Shown: positions 56,101-64,000, counted from the first letter of the stretch. The stretch is 64,000 bases of DNA from Oxalicibacterium flavum (GCF_014635065.1 NZ_BMCG01000003.1:310001-374000); one strand, 5' to 3'. Translations and numbers: made by a program. The notes: generated by a model from the sequence alone, not told the origin.

Positions 56101-57498
56101 ATGAATTCCTCCCTGCGGCTTTGCCGCGCGCTGTGCGCCTGCGTGGCGGCCATCCTCACCGCCGGCTGCAGTCTCGTCCACTATCACGTCAACGATCCGC
56201 TGCCGGTTTATCAGCCCGATCACGGCTACAGCATTTCCTCGGCCAATCTCGGCCCCGGCGACGGCAGGATCTTCATGGTGCTGATGTTCTCGGGCGGCGG
56301 TGCGCGTTCGGCGGCGCTCGGCTACGGCGTGCTGGAAGAACTTGCGCGCAACCGCTTCGTGGCCAACGGCAGGCCGATGCGGCTGTTCGACGAAGTCGAT
56401 CTGGTCTATGGCGTGTCCGGCGGATCGATCCTGGCCGCCTATTACGGCCTGCACGGTGAGCGCGTATTGCAGGATTTCGACAAGCGCTTTCTGAGCCTGG
56501 ATTTCCAGGACAAGATCGTCAGCCGTGTGATCTCGCTGTCCAACCAGTGGCGCCTGACCTCGCCGCGCTTCGGCCGCTCCGATCTGTTCGAGGAGCAGCT
56601 CGACGAGGTGCTGTTCGGCAAGGCGACCTTCGGCGACATGGCGCAGGGGCGCAAGGGGCCGTTCGTCATCATCAGCGCGACCGACATGTCGAGCGGCAGC
56701 CGCTTCGACTTCACGCAGGAAACCTTCGACCTGATCTGCTCGGACCTGAGCAGCTTCCCGATCTCGCGCGCGGTGGCGGCATCGAGCGCGGTGCCGCTGC
56801 TGTTCTCGCCGGTCACACTGTGGAACTACGCCGGCAGTTGCGACTACCAGGTGCCGGACGCGATGCGGCTGGCGGCGGAAGGCACGGCCCGCAGCCGTCT
56901 GGCGGCCGCCTCGCGCACGCGCAGCCGCGAACTGCTGAGCTACCTCGAACGCGACAAGCGGCCCTACATCCATCTGCTCGACGGCGGCCTGGCCGACAAC
57001 CTGAGCATACGCGGCCTGCTCGACCTCGAAGCCGTGATGGACAGCGAGGAAGTGCGGCGCGACTTCCGTCTGCAGGAGATGACGAAGTTCGTGATGGTGG
57101 TGGTCAACGCGCAGAACGACCCGGCGCACACCATTGACCACAATGCGGACGTGCCCGGCTTCAAGGACGTGATCCGCGCCGTCGGCGACATTCCGATCGC
57201 GCGCTACACGCAGGAATCCGAGCGCGTGATCCAGACCGCCTTCGACCGCTGGCGCGAGTCGGCAAAGCAGGAGGCGGCAAAGGAAGGCCGCAAGCCGCCG
57301 CAGATGTACTACATCAACATCGCGCTCAAGAACATGCCGGACGAGACGCAGCGCGACGCCTTGCTCAATGTGCCGACCTCGCTGTATCTTCCGAAGCAGA
57401 CCGTGCGCGACCTGCGGGGCGCGGCGACCACGCTGCTGCAGGCGTCGCCCGACTTCCGCCAGTTGCTGCAGGACCTTGCCGCCGAGCGCCGCGACTGA
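56101..57498 (+). CDS. Patatin-like phospholipase lipoprotein
   Basis: A 465-residue exported lipoprotein with a patatin lipase fold. The signal ends in AILTAGCSLVHYHV, giving a lipidated cysteine near residue 21. The oxyanion motif is FSGGGARSAALGYGV, the nucleophile serine is in YGVSGGSILAAYYG, and the catalytic aspartate is in LLDGGLADNLSIRG, so the Ser-Asp dyad is intact. Probably anchored to a membrane facing the periplasm and acting on phospholipid acyl chains. The ATG at 56101 is chosen for the lipoprotein signal. Followed by a decayed PAS/GGT locus. Confidence 0.9.
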   Translation: MNSSLRLCRALCACVAAILTAGCSLVHYHVNDPLPVYQPDHGYSISSANLGPGDGRIFMVLMFSGGGARSAALGYGVLEELARNRFVANGRPMRLFDEVDLVYGVSGGSILAAYYGLHGERVLQDFDKRFLSLDFQDKIVSRVISLSNQWRLTSPRFGRSDLFEEQLDEVLFGKATFGDMAQGRKGPFVIISATDMSSGSRFDFTQETFDLICSDLSSFPISRAVAASSAVPLLFSPVTLWNYAGSCDYQVPDAMRLAAEGTARSRLAAASRTRSRELLSYLERDKRPYIHLLDGGLADNLSIRGLLDLEAVMDSEEVRRDFRLQEMTKFVMVVVNAQNDPAHTIDHNADVPGFKDVIRAVGDIPIARYTQESERVIQTAFDRWRESAKQEAAKEGRKPPQMYYINIALKNMPDETQRDALLNVPTSLYLPKQTVRDLRGAATTLLQASPDFRQLLQDLAAERRD

Positions 57499-57528
57499 CG
57501 CTGCGCCGGCAGGAACAAGGGAGGATGC

Positions 57529-57641
57529 ATGCGCAACGATGAACAACCGCAGAAGGCGATCCTCGACAACATTCCGGATCAGGCGTGGCTCAAGGATGCC
57601 GATTCGCGCTACATCCTCGTCAACGAAGCCTCGCTTGGCCG
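57529..57641 (+). pseudogene. N-terminal fragment of a PAS-domain sensor protein
   Basis: A GGGAGG ribosome site and ATG lead into QKAILDNIPDQAWLKDADSR and YILVNEAS, the first strand and helix of a PAS sensor domain. Homology then ends abruptly near 57641, where the DNA becomes gamma-glutamyltransferase sequence in another frame; the reading frame stops at 57714. The remainder of the sensor gene is absent. A deletion fusing two unrelated genes is the simplest account. Confidence 0.75.
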
Positions 57642-58013
57642 CACGTCTTCCACACTGGCGACACCGGCATCCTGTACGGCACGCAAGGCGCGGACGGCCA
57701 GCTGCAGATGCTGACCGCGATCCTGACGCGCACGATCGATTACGGGCTCGGTCCCTACACGGCCCTGTCGCGGCCGCGCTTCCTGCTCGGGAAAACCTTT
57801 TCCGACACGCGCGACACGCTCAAGCTCGAACAGGACGTCGGACAGGAGGTGCTGACGGAACTCGCGCGGCGCGGTCACGAGTTGAGCCCGCTGCCGGCGC
57901 AGAGCCTTCTGTCGGGCCATCCGGGCGCGATCGTCATCGAGGCGGATGCGGTGGGGCCGCGCTTCTCGGGCGCGCACGATCCGCGCAGCGACGGGCGGGC
58001 GCTCGGTGCGTAA
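57642..58013 (+). pseudogene. C-terminal remnant of a gamma-glutamyltransferase
   Basis: About 123 codons with the end of a Ggt small subunit: ILYGTQGADGQLQMLTAILT, YGLGPYTALSRPRFLLG and the terminal GAHDPRSDGRALGA, a family signature. The large subunit, the autoprocessing threonine and the catalytic half are missing. It lies in a different frame from the PAS fragment that precedes it and cannot form an enzyme alone. Confidence 0.88.
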
Positions 58014-58035
58014 CGGCGACCTTGAAACTACGCAT

Positions 58036-58069
58036 ATGAAAAAGACAGGCCGCGGCCTGTCTTTTTCAT
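58036..58069. terminator. Perfect 34-bp palindromic bidirectional terminator
   Basis: The sequence is fully self-complementary over 17-base arms centred on GGCCGCGGCC, with A5 on one side and T5 on the other. It lies between the Ggt remnant and the convergent lysine-rich gene. Confidence 0.9.
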
Positions 58070-58082
58070 TTCAGCGACTGCT

Positions 58083-58304
58083 TTACTTCACTGCGTCCGG
58101 CGCAGGCGCTGCGGCCTGATGGGCGGCAGGCTTGTGCGCTTTCTTTTTCTTCTTGGCGACTTTCTTTTTCTTGTGCTTGGCAGCAGGCGCCTTGCCTTCG
58201 GCATGCGCGGCCGTCGGAGCGGTCGGTTCCGGCGTGGCGGCCGGTTGGGCGAAAGCGGCCGAGGCGAACAGGGCGGCAACCAGGGTGGCGATCAGTTTTT
58301 TCAT
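58083..58304 (-). CDS. Small exported lysine/alanine-rich protein
   Basis: A 73-residue protein with a clear signal peptide (MKKLIATLVAALFASAAFA, then QP). The mature part is Ala, Pro, Lys and His only in effect, with a core KHKKKKVAKKKKKAHKPAAH resembling histone H1 tails. Highly basic and disordered, probably periplasmic, perhaps binding nucleic acid, LPS or other polyanions. Similar small proteins are seen in betaproteobacteria without known function. Terminator follows. Confidence 0.75.
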   Translation of the reverse strand: MKKLIATLVAALFASAAFAQPAATPEPTAPTAAHAEGKAPAAKHKKKKVAKKKKKAHKPAAHQAAAPAPDAVK

Positions 58305-58919
58305 GTGCGTGCTCTCTCTCTTTTTTGAGTGTCATTCGTCGCGAATCGAAAGGCCGATTCGTCTGTCTCTAACGCCGCATGCATGGCGGCGTTGACGCCT
58401 TTCTTGAAAATAGACGTGTCGTTTTCATTCACATGGGTGGCGCGTGAGAACCACGTGAGAAAGGTGTTGGCGCGGTGTTGGCATGACGTTCGCGCCAGGA
58501 GAAGTGTGTCGATTTGTTTCGAGTGACGAGGCGGAAGTGTGGAGGCGCGTGCTTCCTATATAGACAAGCATGGCGATATCGCAGCCCGTGCTGCTGCCTG
58601 TTATCGCGATCTCTGCGCAGGCGTGCCGGTTGTCATATCGGCAGTCTTGCCTGCCGCCGCGGTCCATTTCCTTGCATCGATTCCGTTCGCATGTGCGCAT
58701 GCAGTGCAGCCGCACGCTTCAAGTGCGCCAGGCGTCCGGCAAGCTTGCCTGCCATGCCGCCGGATGACGCTTTTTTGTGCAGAACCGCCGTCTTTGAGGC
58801 TGGTACGGATGATGCTTAATGCATTATGCATTGTATGCAATCTGATGAGAGCGAGGTTTCATGCGCCCTGCATGCTGCCTTGCCTTCGCCGCCAGTCTTC
58901 AAAAACGGGAGAAAAGAAG
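58305..58919. other. 615-base region upstream of the ABC transporter operon, no supported gene
   Basis: No reading frame here shows a recognisable product. Two small inverted repeats are seen (58342-58361 and 58371-58393). The right end (58794-58841) contains a plausible promoter and operator cluster for the transporter. Base composition is uneven, suggesting old rearranged sequence. Confidence 0.5.
58794..58841 (+). promoter_or_regulatory. Putative promoter and ATGCATT operator cluster for the transporter operon
   Basis: TTGAGG (58794-58799) and TAATGC (58817-58822) are 17 bases apart. ATGCATT then occurs twice in tandem (58819-58825, 58826-58832), followed by an interrupted inverted repeat ATTG-TATG-CAAT (58830-58841), a form used by some GntR/FCD regulators. 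The regulator gene 62922-63596 is the natural candidate. Inferred by eye only. Confidence 0.45.
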
Positions 58920-59708
58920 TTGGAAAACCGTCTGGAAGTGACCAATCTCAGTCATGCGTTCATCACGCCGGGCAACGAGGAAATCCGCATATTCCGCAAC
59001 CTCTGCTTCCACGTGGGGCCGGCCGAGATCGTGGCGGTGGTCGGCCGGAGCGGCTCCGGCAAGAGCACGCTGTTCAACCTGATCTCGGGCCTGCTGAAAC
59101 CGACGGCGGGCACCATCACGCTCGGCAAGCGCGCCAACGGCGAAGCCGGCAGCCTCGCCTACATGCTGCAGAAGGACCTGCTGCTGCCATGGCGCACCAT
59201 CCTCGACAACGCGGTGCTCGGCATCGAACTGCACCGGCCCGTGACCGAGGCCGACCGCACGCGGGCGCGCGCCATGCTTGCGCGCTACGGACTGGAATCG
59301 GTTGCCAACGCCTATCCGCACTCGCTGTCTGGCGGCATGAAGCAGCGCGTCGCGCTGACGCGCACGCTGCTGACCAATCCGACCGTGGTGCTGCTCGACG
59401 AACCGTTCTCCGCGCTCGATTACGAAACGCGCCTGATGCTCGAGAACGACGTCATCACGCTGACCAGGACCGAGGGCACCAGCGTCATCCTCGTCACTCA
59501 CGACATCGACGAGGCGATCGCGATGAGCAACCGCATCGTGGTGCTTGGCGGGCGCCCGGCCAAGATCAGCCTGCAGGAAGACATCGTGCTGACCGTGCCC
59601 GGCGAGCGCGATGCGATCACGGCGCGCGGCGCGCCCGAGTTCCACCAGTACCACACGCGCGTCTGGGATGCGCTGCGCGCGAGCGACGTCACCCATGCCT
59701 CCATCTGA
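58920..59708 (+). CDS. ABC transporter ATP-binding protein (nitrate/sulfonate/taurine type)
   Basis: A 262-residue ATPase of the SsuB/TauB/NrtD group energising import. Motifs: VVGRSGSGKSTLFNLISGLL (Walker A), YMLQKDLLLPWRTILDN (Q-loop), HSLSGGMKQRVALTRTLL (signature), VVLLDEPFSALDYETR (Walker B), and VTHDIDEA (H-loop). I use the TTG at 58920 because a GGGAG site precedes it and LENRLEVTNLSHAF is the usual N-terminus. An ATG at 58812 would add an odd Cys-rich stretch and overlap the operator cluster. First gene of ATPase-permease-binding protein-amidase-GntR. Confidence 0.92.
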   Translation: MENRLEVTNLSHAFITPGNEEIRIFRNLCFHVGPAEIVAVVGRSGSGKSTLFNLISGLLKPTAGTITLGKRANGEAGSLAYMLQKDLLLPWRTILDNAVLGIELHRPVTEADRTRARAMLARYGLESVANAYPHSLSGGMKQRVALTRTLLTNPTVVLLDEPFSALDYETRLMLENDVITLTRTEGTSVILVTHDIDEAIAMSNRIVVLGGRPAKISLQEDIVLTVPGERDAITARGAPEFHQYHTRVWDALRASDVTHASI

Positions 59709-59721
59709 ACGGGAAAACGAC

Positions 59722-60483
59722 ATGAACAAGACAGGCAATTCCGCATTCATCGTCACCACGATCCTGATCGCGCTCGTGATCTTCTGGCAGGTAGCGGCGC
59801 AGGCCGGCTGGATCAACGGCCAGCTGCTGGGTTCGCCGCTCGGCATCTTCCAGGCCGGACTGATCGGGCTGACCAAGGGCGATCTGCTGCACGACACCTG
59901 GGTCACGCTGGCGGAAACCGTGCTCGGCCTTGTGATCGGCAGCGGACTCGGCATCGCGCTCGGCCTGATGCTCTGGTTCTGGCCGCGCGTGTCGGAAGTC
60001 GCGGAGCAGTTCTCCATCCTGCTCAACAGCGTACCGAAGATCGCGCTGGGTCCGCTCATCATCATCTGGTTCGGCTCCGGCATGGTGTCCAAGGTCTGGC
60101 TCGCGGTGATCTCCACGTTCGCGGTGGCGATGATCTCGGCCTGCGCGGCGGCCAAGGAAGTCGATCCCGATCTGCTCAACCTGTTCCGCTCCTTCAAGGC
60201 CAGGCGCGCCATGATCTTCCGCAAGCTGATCGTGCCGGCTTCGATCCCGTGGATCTTCTCGATCTTCCGCATCAACATCGGCTTCGCCCTGATCGGCGCG
60301 GTGGTCGGTGAATTCATCGCGTCCGAACATGGCCTCGGCCATTCGGTGTTCGTCGCGGGCTCGCTGTTCGACCTGAACAGCGTGTGGCTGGGTGTCATCG
60401 TGCTGACCTTGATGGCGGCGCTTCTTACGTGGTTTGTTCAACTGATAGAGGAAAGGGTGGTTTCATGGAAATCCGAACGATGA
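59722..60483 (+). CDS. ABC transporter permease (BinT/SsuC type)
   Basis: A 253-residue inner-membrane permease with about six helices, starting near residue 8 (FIVTTILIALVIFWQVAAQA). The coupling-helix EAA-like loop is FRSFKARRAMIFRKLIVPAS, which contacts the ATPase. The central LLNSVPKIALGPLIIIWFG segment is typical for this permease group. Substrate is unknown from sequence. The gene starts 13 bases after the ATPase gene and overlaps the binding-protein gene by 19 bases. Confidence 0.92.
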   Translation: MNKTGNSAFIVTTILIALVIFWQVAAQAGWINGQLLGSPLGIFQAGLIGLTKGDLLHDTWVTLAETVLGLVIGSGLGIALGLMLWFWPRVSEVAEQFSILLNSVPKIALGPLIIIWFGSGMVSKVWLAVISTFAVAMISACAAAKEVDPDLLNLFRSFKARRAMIFRKLIVPASIPWIFSIFRINIGFALIGAVVGEFIASEHGLGHSVFVAGSLFDLNSVWLGVIVLTLMAALLTWFVQLIEERVVSWKSER

Positions 60484-61442
60484 AGTACATGCGCGGCCTG
60501 CTCGCCGCAGCATTGACGGCGGCCAGCTTTGCGGCGCCGGCGCAGGCGGCCGAGAAGGCGGTGGTGTATCAGGCCTTCCAGTCGATCCAGTATCTGCCGC
60601 TCTACGTGGCGCTCAACGAGGGCCTGTTCGCCAAGCATGGCCTCGACGTGCAGAAGGTCACGGCGGGTGGCGGTGCGCAGGGCGTGGCTGCGGTCATCGG
60701 CGGCCATGCCGATTTCTCGCTGCAGGATCCGATCACGGCGGTGCTGGCCAACCTGAAAGGCGCCGACCTGCGCAACGTGGCGATGGTGGTGGCCGGCGTG
60801 CCGGTATGGATGGTTGCGCCCGGCAATTCGACTATCAATTCGCTGGCGGACCTCAAGGACCAGACCATTTCGGTCGCGCTGCCGCCGTCAACCAGCACCT
60901 ACATGCTGCAGAAGCTGCTGAAGGAAAAAGGGTTGTCGAACGTGAAGGTCAACACGGTGCAGATCGGCACCGAGCTGTCGCCGGTCAGTGCCGGCCGCGC
61001 GGCGGCGGCCGTGCTGTACCAGCCGCAGGTTGACCAGGCGCTGGCCAACGGCTACAAGATCGTGCACGAGTTCGGCAAGCAATACGATGCCGAATATGCG
61101 TTCTCGACCATGACCACGCAGAAGGCAACGATCGAGAAGCGGCCGCAGCTGGTGCAGAACTTCGTGGCGGCGATCGGCGATGCCGAGGCGCTGATGCGCA
61201 CCTCGCCGGAGACCGCGATCCGCGTCGCGCAGAAGGAGTTCCCGACGCTCGATCCGGTGGTGGTCAGCAACGCGGTCAAGCGCATGCTGGCGCAGAACGT
61301 CTATCCGCCCAATCCCTCGATCTCGCGCCAGTCGTTCCAGAACAATGTCGATATGAATCTCTACATCGGCAACGTCAAGCCGGGCGAGGTCACGTATGAA
61401 GGCGCGATCGACAACAGCTTTGCGGAAAAGCTCAAACGCTGA
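60465..61442 (+). CDS. ABC transporter substrate-binding protein, NMT1/SsuA-like
   Basis: A 325-residue periplasmic binding protein of the NMT1/THI5-like group (family of nitrate, sulfonate, pyrimidine and aromatic binders). The signal peptide ends ASFAAPAQAAEK. The mature protein has FQSIQYLPLYVALNEGLFAK, GHADFSLQDPITAVLANLKG and LPPSTSTYMLQKLLKEKGLS. Two ATGs are usable (60465 and 60480); 60465 has the better AAAGGG site. The ligand cannot be read; the neighbouring amidase suggests an amide or similar N-containing compound. Confidence 0.9.
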   Translation: MEIRTMKYMRGLLAAALTAASFAAPAQAAEKAVVYQAFQSIQYLPLYVALNEGLFAKHGLDVQKVTAGGGAQGVAAVIGGHADFSLQDPITAVLANLKGADLRNVAMVVAGVPVWMVAPGNSTINSLADLKDQTISVALPPSTSTYMLQKLLKEKGLSNVKVNTVQIGTELSPVSAGRAAAAVLYQPQVDQALANGYKIVHEFGKQYDAEYAFSTMTTQKATIEKRPQLVQNFVAAIGDAEALMRTSPETAIRVAQKEFPTLDPVVVSNAVKRMLAQNVYPPNPSISRQSFQNNVDMNLYIGNVKPGEVTYEGAIDNSFAEKLKR

Positions 61443-61535
61443 TACGCATCGAAGGACGGCGCGGATGCGATCGATCGTCACTATCCATCCGCCGCCGCTT
61501 GCAACGACAACACGGCTAGGCCGCAGCATGATCAA

Positions 61536-62840
61536 ATGAGCGTTCACGCTGCCGCACCCATGCCCACTCTCATCATGCATACACATCAAGACAACGAAAA
61601 CAGTTCCACCCCGGCGACACGCCTGGAGACAGCCATCGCCGCCGCCGACCGTCTGGACGGCGATCTCAAGGCCTTCAACTTCCGTCCGGACAGCTACCCC
61701 GACGGCGCAGCGACGCAGACCGCGCTCGCCGGCGTGCCGGTCGCCGTCAAGGACCTCGTCGACACGGCGGACATGCCGACCACCTACGGTTCGGCGATCT
61801 ATGCCGGGCACCGTCCCGCGCGCGACGCCTGGATCGTGCAGCGCCTGCGCGACGCCGGCGCCGTCATCTTCGGCAAGACCGTCACCACCGAATTCGCATG
61901 GCGCGATCCGGGCGCGACCGTCAATCCATGGAATCCGGCCTACAGTCCCGGCGGCTCATCGAGCGGCTCCGCGGCGGCGGTCGGCGCCGGCATCGTCGAT
62001 GTTGCGATTGGCACCCAGACCGTGGGCTCCATCATCCGGCCCGCATCCTATTGCGGTGTGGTCGGCTACAAGCCCACCTATGGCACGATTCCGCACGACG
62101 GCACGCGCTACCTGTCGCCCACGCTTGATCACCTCGGCTTCATCACGTCCGATGTGCACTGGACCGCGGTGGCGCACGACCTGGTCTGCGCACACGGCAA
62201 GGATGCCGCGCAGGCCGGCGATGCGGCGCGCAAGCCGACCAAACTCGGGCTCTATCGCTCCTCGCAGTGGAGCCAGGTCGATGGCGACGTGAAGGACAAC
62301 TTCGATGCCGTGGTGCGGCGGCTCGAAGCCTGCGGCGTGCAGTGCGTGGAAGTCGGACTCGGGCTCGACATCCGCGAGATCGTCGATGCCGGCAACCGCA
62401 TCATGGCCTACGAAACCACGCAGCATCTGTACCGCGACATCAAGGACAGGCTGGAGCAGGCCGGACCGTGGACGCAGGACCTGATCAAACTGGGGCTGAC
62501 CATTTCGTCCGACGAATACGACAGCCTGCGCGCGCTGGTGGCGAACATGCGCATGGAGCGCGACCGGCCGCTGGACGGCATCGACGCGATCCTCTCGATC
62601 ACCTCGCCGACCGCCGCGCCGTTCGGCCTGGCGCGCACCGGCGATGCCTCGTTCTGCGCGCCGTGGACCTTCCTCGGCCTGCCGGCGCTGGGCGTGCCGT
62701 CCGGCATCTCGGACACGCTGCTGCCGCTGGGCGTGCAACTGGTGGGACGCGGCGGCGACGATGCGCAGCTGATCCGCATCGGACGCTGGTTGGAGGGCAT
62801 GCTGCCGCGGCTCGCGCGTCCGCTGCACGCGGGCGCCTGA
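61536..62840 (+). CDS. Amidase-signature family hydrolase
   Basis: A 434-residue amidase-signature enzyme. The catalytic lysine is in VPVAVKDLVDTADMPTTYGS; the serine-rich loop is YSPGGSSSGSAAAVGAGIVD, and the nucleophile serine is in GTQTVGSIIRPASYCGVVG. So the Ser-cisSer-Lys triad seems intact. The tail includes LGLPALGVPSGISD. The protein is at the short end of the family. Start is uncertain among ATGs at 61536, 61560 and 61575, none with a good ribosome site. Its position between the importer and GntR gene suggests it hydrolyses the imported amide in the cytoplasm. Confidence 0.88.
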   Translation: MSVHAAAPMPTLIMHTHQDNENSSTPATRLETAIAAADRLDGDLKAFNFRPDSYPDGAATQTALAGVPVAVKDLVDTADMPTTYGSAIYAGHRPARDAWIVQRLRDAGAVIFGKTVTTEFAWRDPGATVNPWNPAYSPGGSSSGSAAAVGAGIVDVAIGTQTVGSIIRPASYCGVVGYKPTYGTIPHDGTRYLSPTLDHLGFITSDVHWTAVAHDLVCAHGKDAAQAGDAARKPTKLGLYRSSQWSQVDGDVKDNFDAVVRRLEACGVQCVEVGLGLDIREIVDAGNRIMAYETTQHLYRDIKDRLEQAGPWTQDLIKLGLTISSDEYDSLRALVANMRMERDRPLDGIDAILSITSPTAAPFGLARTGDASFCAPWTFLGLPALGVPSGISDTLLPLGVQLVGRGGDDAQLIRIGRWLEGMLPRLARPLHAGA

Positions 62841-62921
62841 CGGCTTGCGGGGCGAGAAGGGAGGCCGTTCCCGTCGGCTCGCGGCGGCTTTGTGGAAAGA
62901 GGCCTCATATATAATCGAGCC

Positions 62922-63596
62922 ATGCCGAAAGACTACAAAACCGTCGAACAGTACGTGCTCAACCAGTTGCGCAGGGACATACTCGGCGGCAGATATCAGC
63001 CCGGCGACAGGCTCAGGCAGGACGAGGTCGCGCGGCGCTTCGAAGTCAGCACCACGCCGGTGCGGGAGGCGTTTCGCGACCTGCGCTCCGAAGGTCTGGT
63101 CTGGATAGATACCAACAAGGGCGTGATCGTCAAGGGATTGACGGTCAAGGACGTGGCCGAAATCTACGAGCTGCGCATCGCGCTCGAACCGCTGCTCGCG
63201 CGCAAGTCGGTCGCCACCATCGCGCCGGATGCGCTGGAAGCGGCACGGCTGATCCATCACGAGATGTCGGCCTCGTCGGACCCGCATCGCTGGGCCGCGC
63301 TGAACAAGGAATTCCACGTCACGCTGATGGCGAGCGAGAAGGACACGCGGCTCTACGACATGGTGAGGAACCTGCTGGTGATCGCCGAACCGTACGTGTC
63401 GCTGTCGATCTTCATCCATCCGCAGATTCTTGCGACCGACAACATCGAGCACGAACAGATACTCGAAGGCTACGAGAAGAAGAATGCGCGCAGCGTCGAG
63501 CGCATCGTCAAGCAGCACCTCGAGCAGACGCTGCTCGCCATCCAGAATTCCGTTGACGAAAACAGCCTGCGCCTGATGAGCAAGGCGTTCGCTTAG
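62922..63596 (+). CDS. GntR-family regulator, FCD subfamily
   Basis: A 224-residue transcription factor. The winged helix covers residues 1-75, with QYVLNQLRRDILGGRYQPGD, LRQDEVARRFEVSTTPVREA and FRDLRSEGLVWIDTNKGVIV. The FCD ligand domain follows (VAEIYELRIALEPLLARKSV, then LNKEFHVTLMAS with metal-binding histidines and a later HEQILEGYE). Such proteins usually repress catabolic and uptake genes until a small acid binds. The ATG at 62922 is preferred over a GTG at 62892. It is oriented with the amidase and transporter. Confidence 0.92.
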   Translation: MPKDYKTVEQYVLNQLRRDILGGRYQPGDRLRQDEVARRFEVSTTPVREAFRDLRSEGLVWIDTNKGVIVKGLTVKDVAEIYELRIALEPLLARKSVATIAPDALEAARLIHHEMSASSDPHRWAALNKEFHVTLMASEKDTRLYDMVRNLLVIAEPYVSLSIFIHPQILATDNIEHEQILEGYEKKNARSVERIVKQHLEQTLLAIQNSVDENSLRLMSKAFA

Positions 63597-63609
63597 CTAC
63601 TCCCGCCTT

Positions 63610-64000
63610 TCAGCGCTCCCGTTCCGCCGCCCACGTCTCCTGCGCATCGCCTGTCGCGTGCGCGCGCCGCCATGCCGCGCCGCCGTGCCAGAGCATGAAG
63701 GCGATCAACGTGCAGCCGAGCTGGCCCAGCGCCAGCGATACCGGCGAGTGCGACAGGATCGGCGCCATCACGCCGGCGATGACGGCGCCCAGCAGTGTCT
63801 GCGTGAACGACTGGCACGAGGCGACAATGCCGCGAATCGCCGGGAACAGGTCCAGCACCATCAGTGTTGCGACCGGCGCCACCATCGACATGCCGAAGGT
63901 ATAGAAGAACAGCGGCGCGACCGACCACGGCAGCGCCGGCGGCAGCAGCAGGTGATAGACGAGATTGATGCCGGCCGCGCCCAGCAGCAGCGTGAAGCCG
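63610..64000 (-). CDS. MFS transporter, Bcr/CflA-like (C-terminal part, cut by window edge)
   Basis: The visible 130 residues carry the last membrane helices of a 12-helix exporter: LVYHLLLPPALPWSVAPLFF, MSMVAPVATLMVLDLFPAIR, SCQSFTQTLLGAVIAGVMAP and LALGQLGCTLIAFMLW. The AIRG-ASCQSF pattern resembles the tenth-helix region of Bcr/CflA drug exporters, where A(x)GxA(x)S is conserved. The N-terminal part lies beyond the window. It is convergent with the GntR gene, which stops only 13 bases away. Confidence 0.82.
   Translation of the reverse strand, partial: GFTLLLGAAGINLVYHLLLPPALPWSVAPLFFYTFGMSMVAPVATLMVLDLFPAIRGIVASCQSFTQTLLGAVIAGVMAPILSHSPVSLALGQLGCTLIAFMLWHGGAAWRRAHATGDAQETWAAERER

Noticed and set aside
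58342..58393. Two small inverted repeats as terminators or operators
   Set aside because: Arms are only 7-8 bp, no T-tract follows, and they relate to no gene end.
58812..58919. Upstream ATG for the ABC ATPase
   Set aside because: Adds a Cys-rich N-terminus unknown in this family and lies in the promoter/operator area. The TTG at 58920 has a ribosome site and the expected N-terminus.

Overview
The window is high-GC bacterial chromosome and reads as a betaproteobacterium of the order Burkholderiales, most like Oxalobacteraceae (Herbaspirillum/Herminiimonas relatives). This placement is inferred from gene order (hemL, ThiD-like gene, rubredoxin, pilGHIJ-chpA; pyrR-pyrB-pyrC'; rnb, tonB, aroE, mtgA) and from protein style, not from a search. 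Most of it is conserved housekeeping sequence. No rRNA, tRNA, CRISPR array, intact insertion sequence or prophage was seen.

Layout. 1-2676 (minus): accC (cut by the window edge), accB, aroQ, a TlpA-type thioredoxin and an unassigned 206-aa protein. 2784-10025 (plus): mpl, a YqiA-type hydrolase, ubiC, an RNase II-family exonuclease, tonB, aroE and mtgA. A 109-bp element with perfect 12-bp terminal inverted repeats follows, then corA. 11547-13698 (minus): hemL and a ThiD-like gene that has lost the family's active-site cysteine. 13753-23598 (plus): rubredoxin and a Pil-Chp chemosensory operon ending in a 1892-residue hybrid kinase. 23650-25145 (minus): a photolyase gene broken by one frameshift. 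25269-29843 (plus): yqgE, ruvX, pyrR, pyrB, an inactive dihydroorotase pyrC' and a PlsC-type acyltransferase. apaH faces an H-NS-family gene, followed by phosphomannomutase and waaA with a coupled small cysteine-rich protein. 34532-36592: three exported proteins and a 98-aa unknown.

36672-45762 holds an RND efflux system (periplasmic adaptor, pump, outer-membrane channel) divergent from its TetR regulator. The intergenic region carries a perfect 26-bp palindrome nearly identical to the E. coli AcrR box. A TolC-type channel, a rhodanese and a Pcm-type methyltransferase follow. Then come a cysteine-cluster protein, recQ and a Fur-box-preceded fecI-fecR-receptor locus. The receptor is compositionally unlike its surroundings and is followed, in frame after its stop, by the C-terminus of a different receptor, a scar of gene replacement. 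After trmB, ohr, an orphan GH13 glucosidase and a patatin lipoprotein lies a scar joining a PAS fragment to the end of a gamma-glutamyltransferase. The last block (58920-63596) is an ABC importer, an amidase and a GntR/FCD regulator, probably one uptake-and-hydrolysis pathway for an unknown amide. A cut MFS transporter ends the window.

No wholly new multi-gene system was identified. The points most worth a second look are the receptor replacement scar, the ThiD-like protein without its cysteine, the waaA-coupled cysteine-tailed microprotein, the ABC/amidase/GntR locus, and the short inverted-repeat element before corA.
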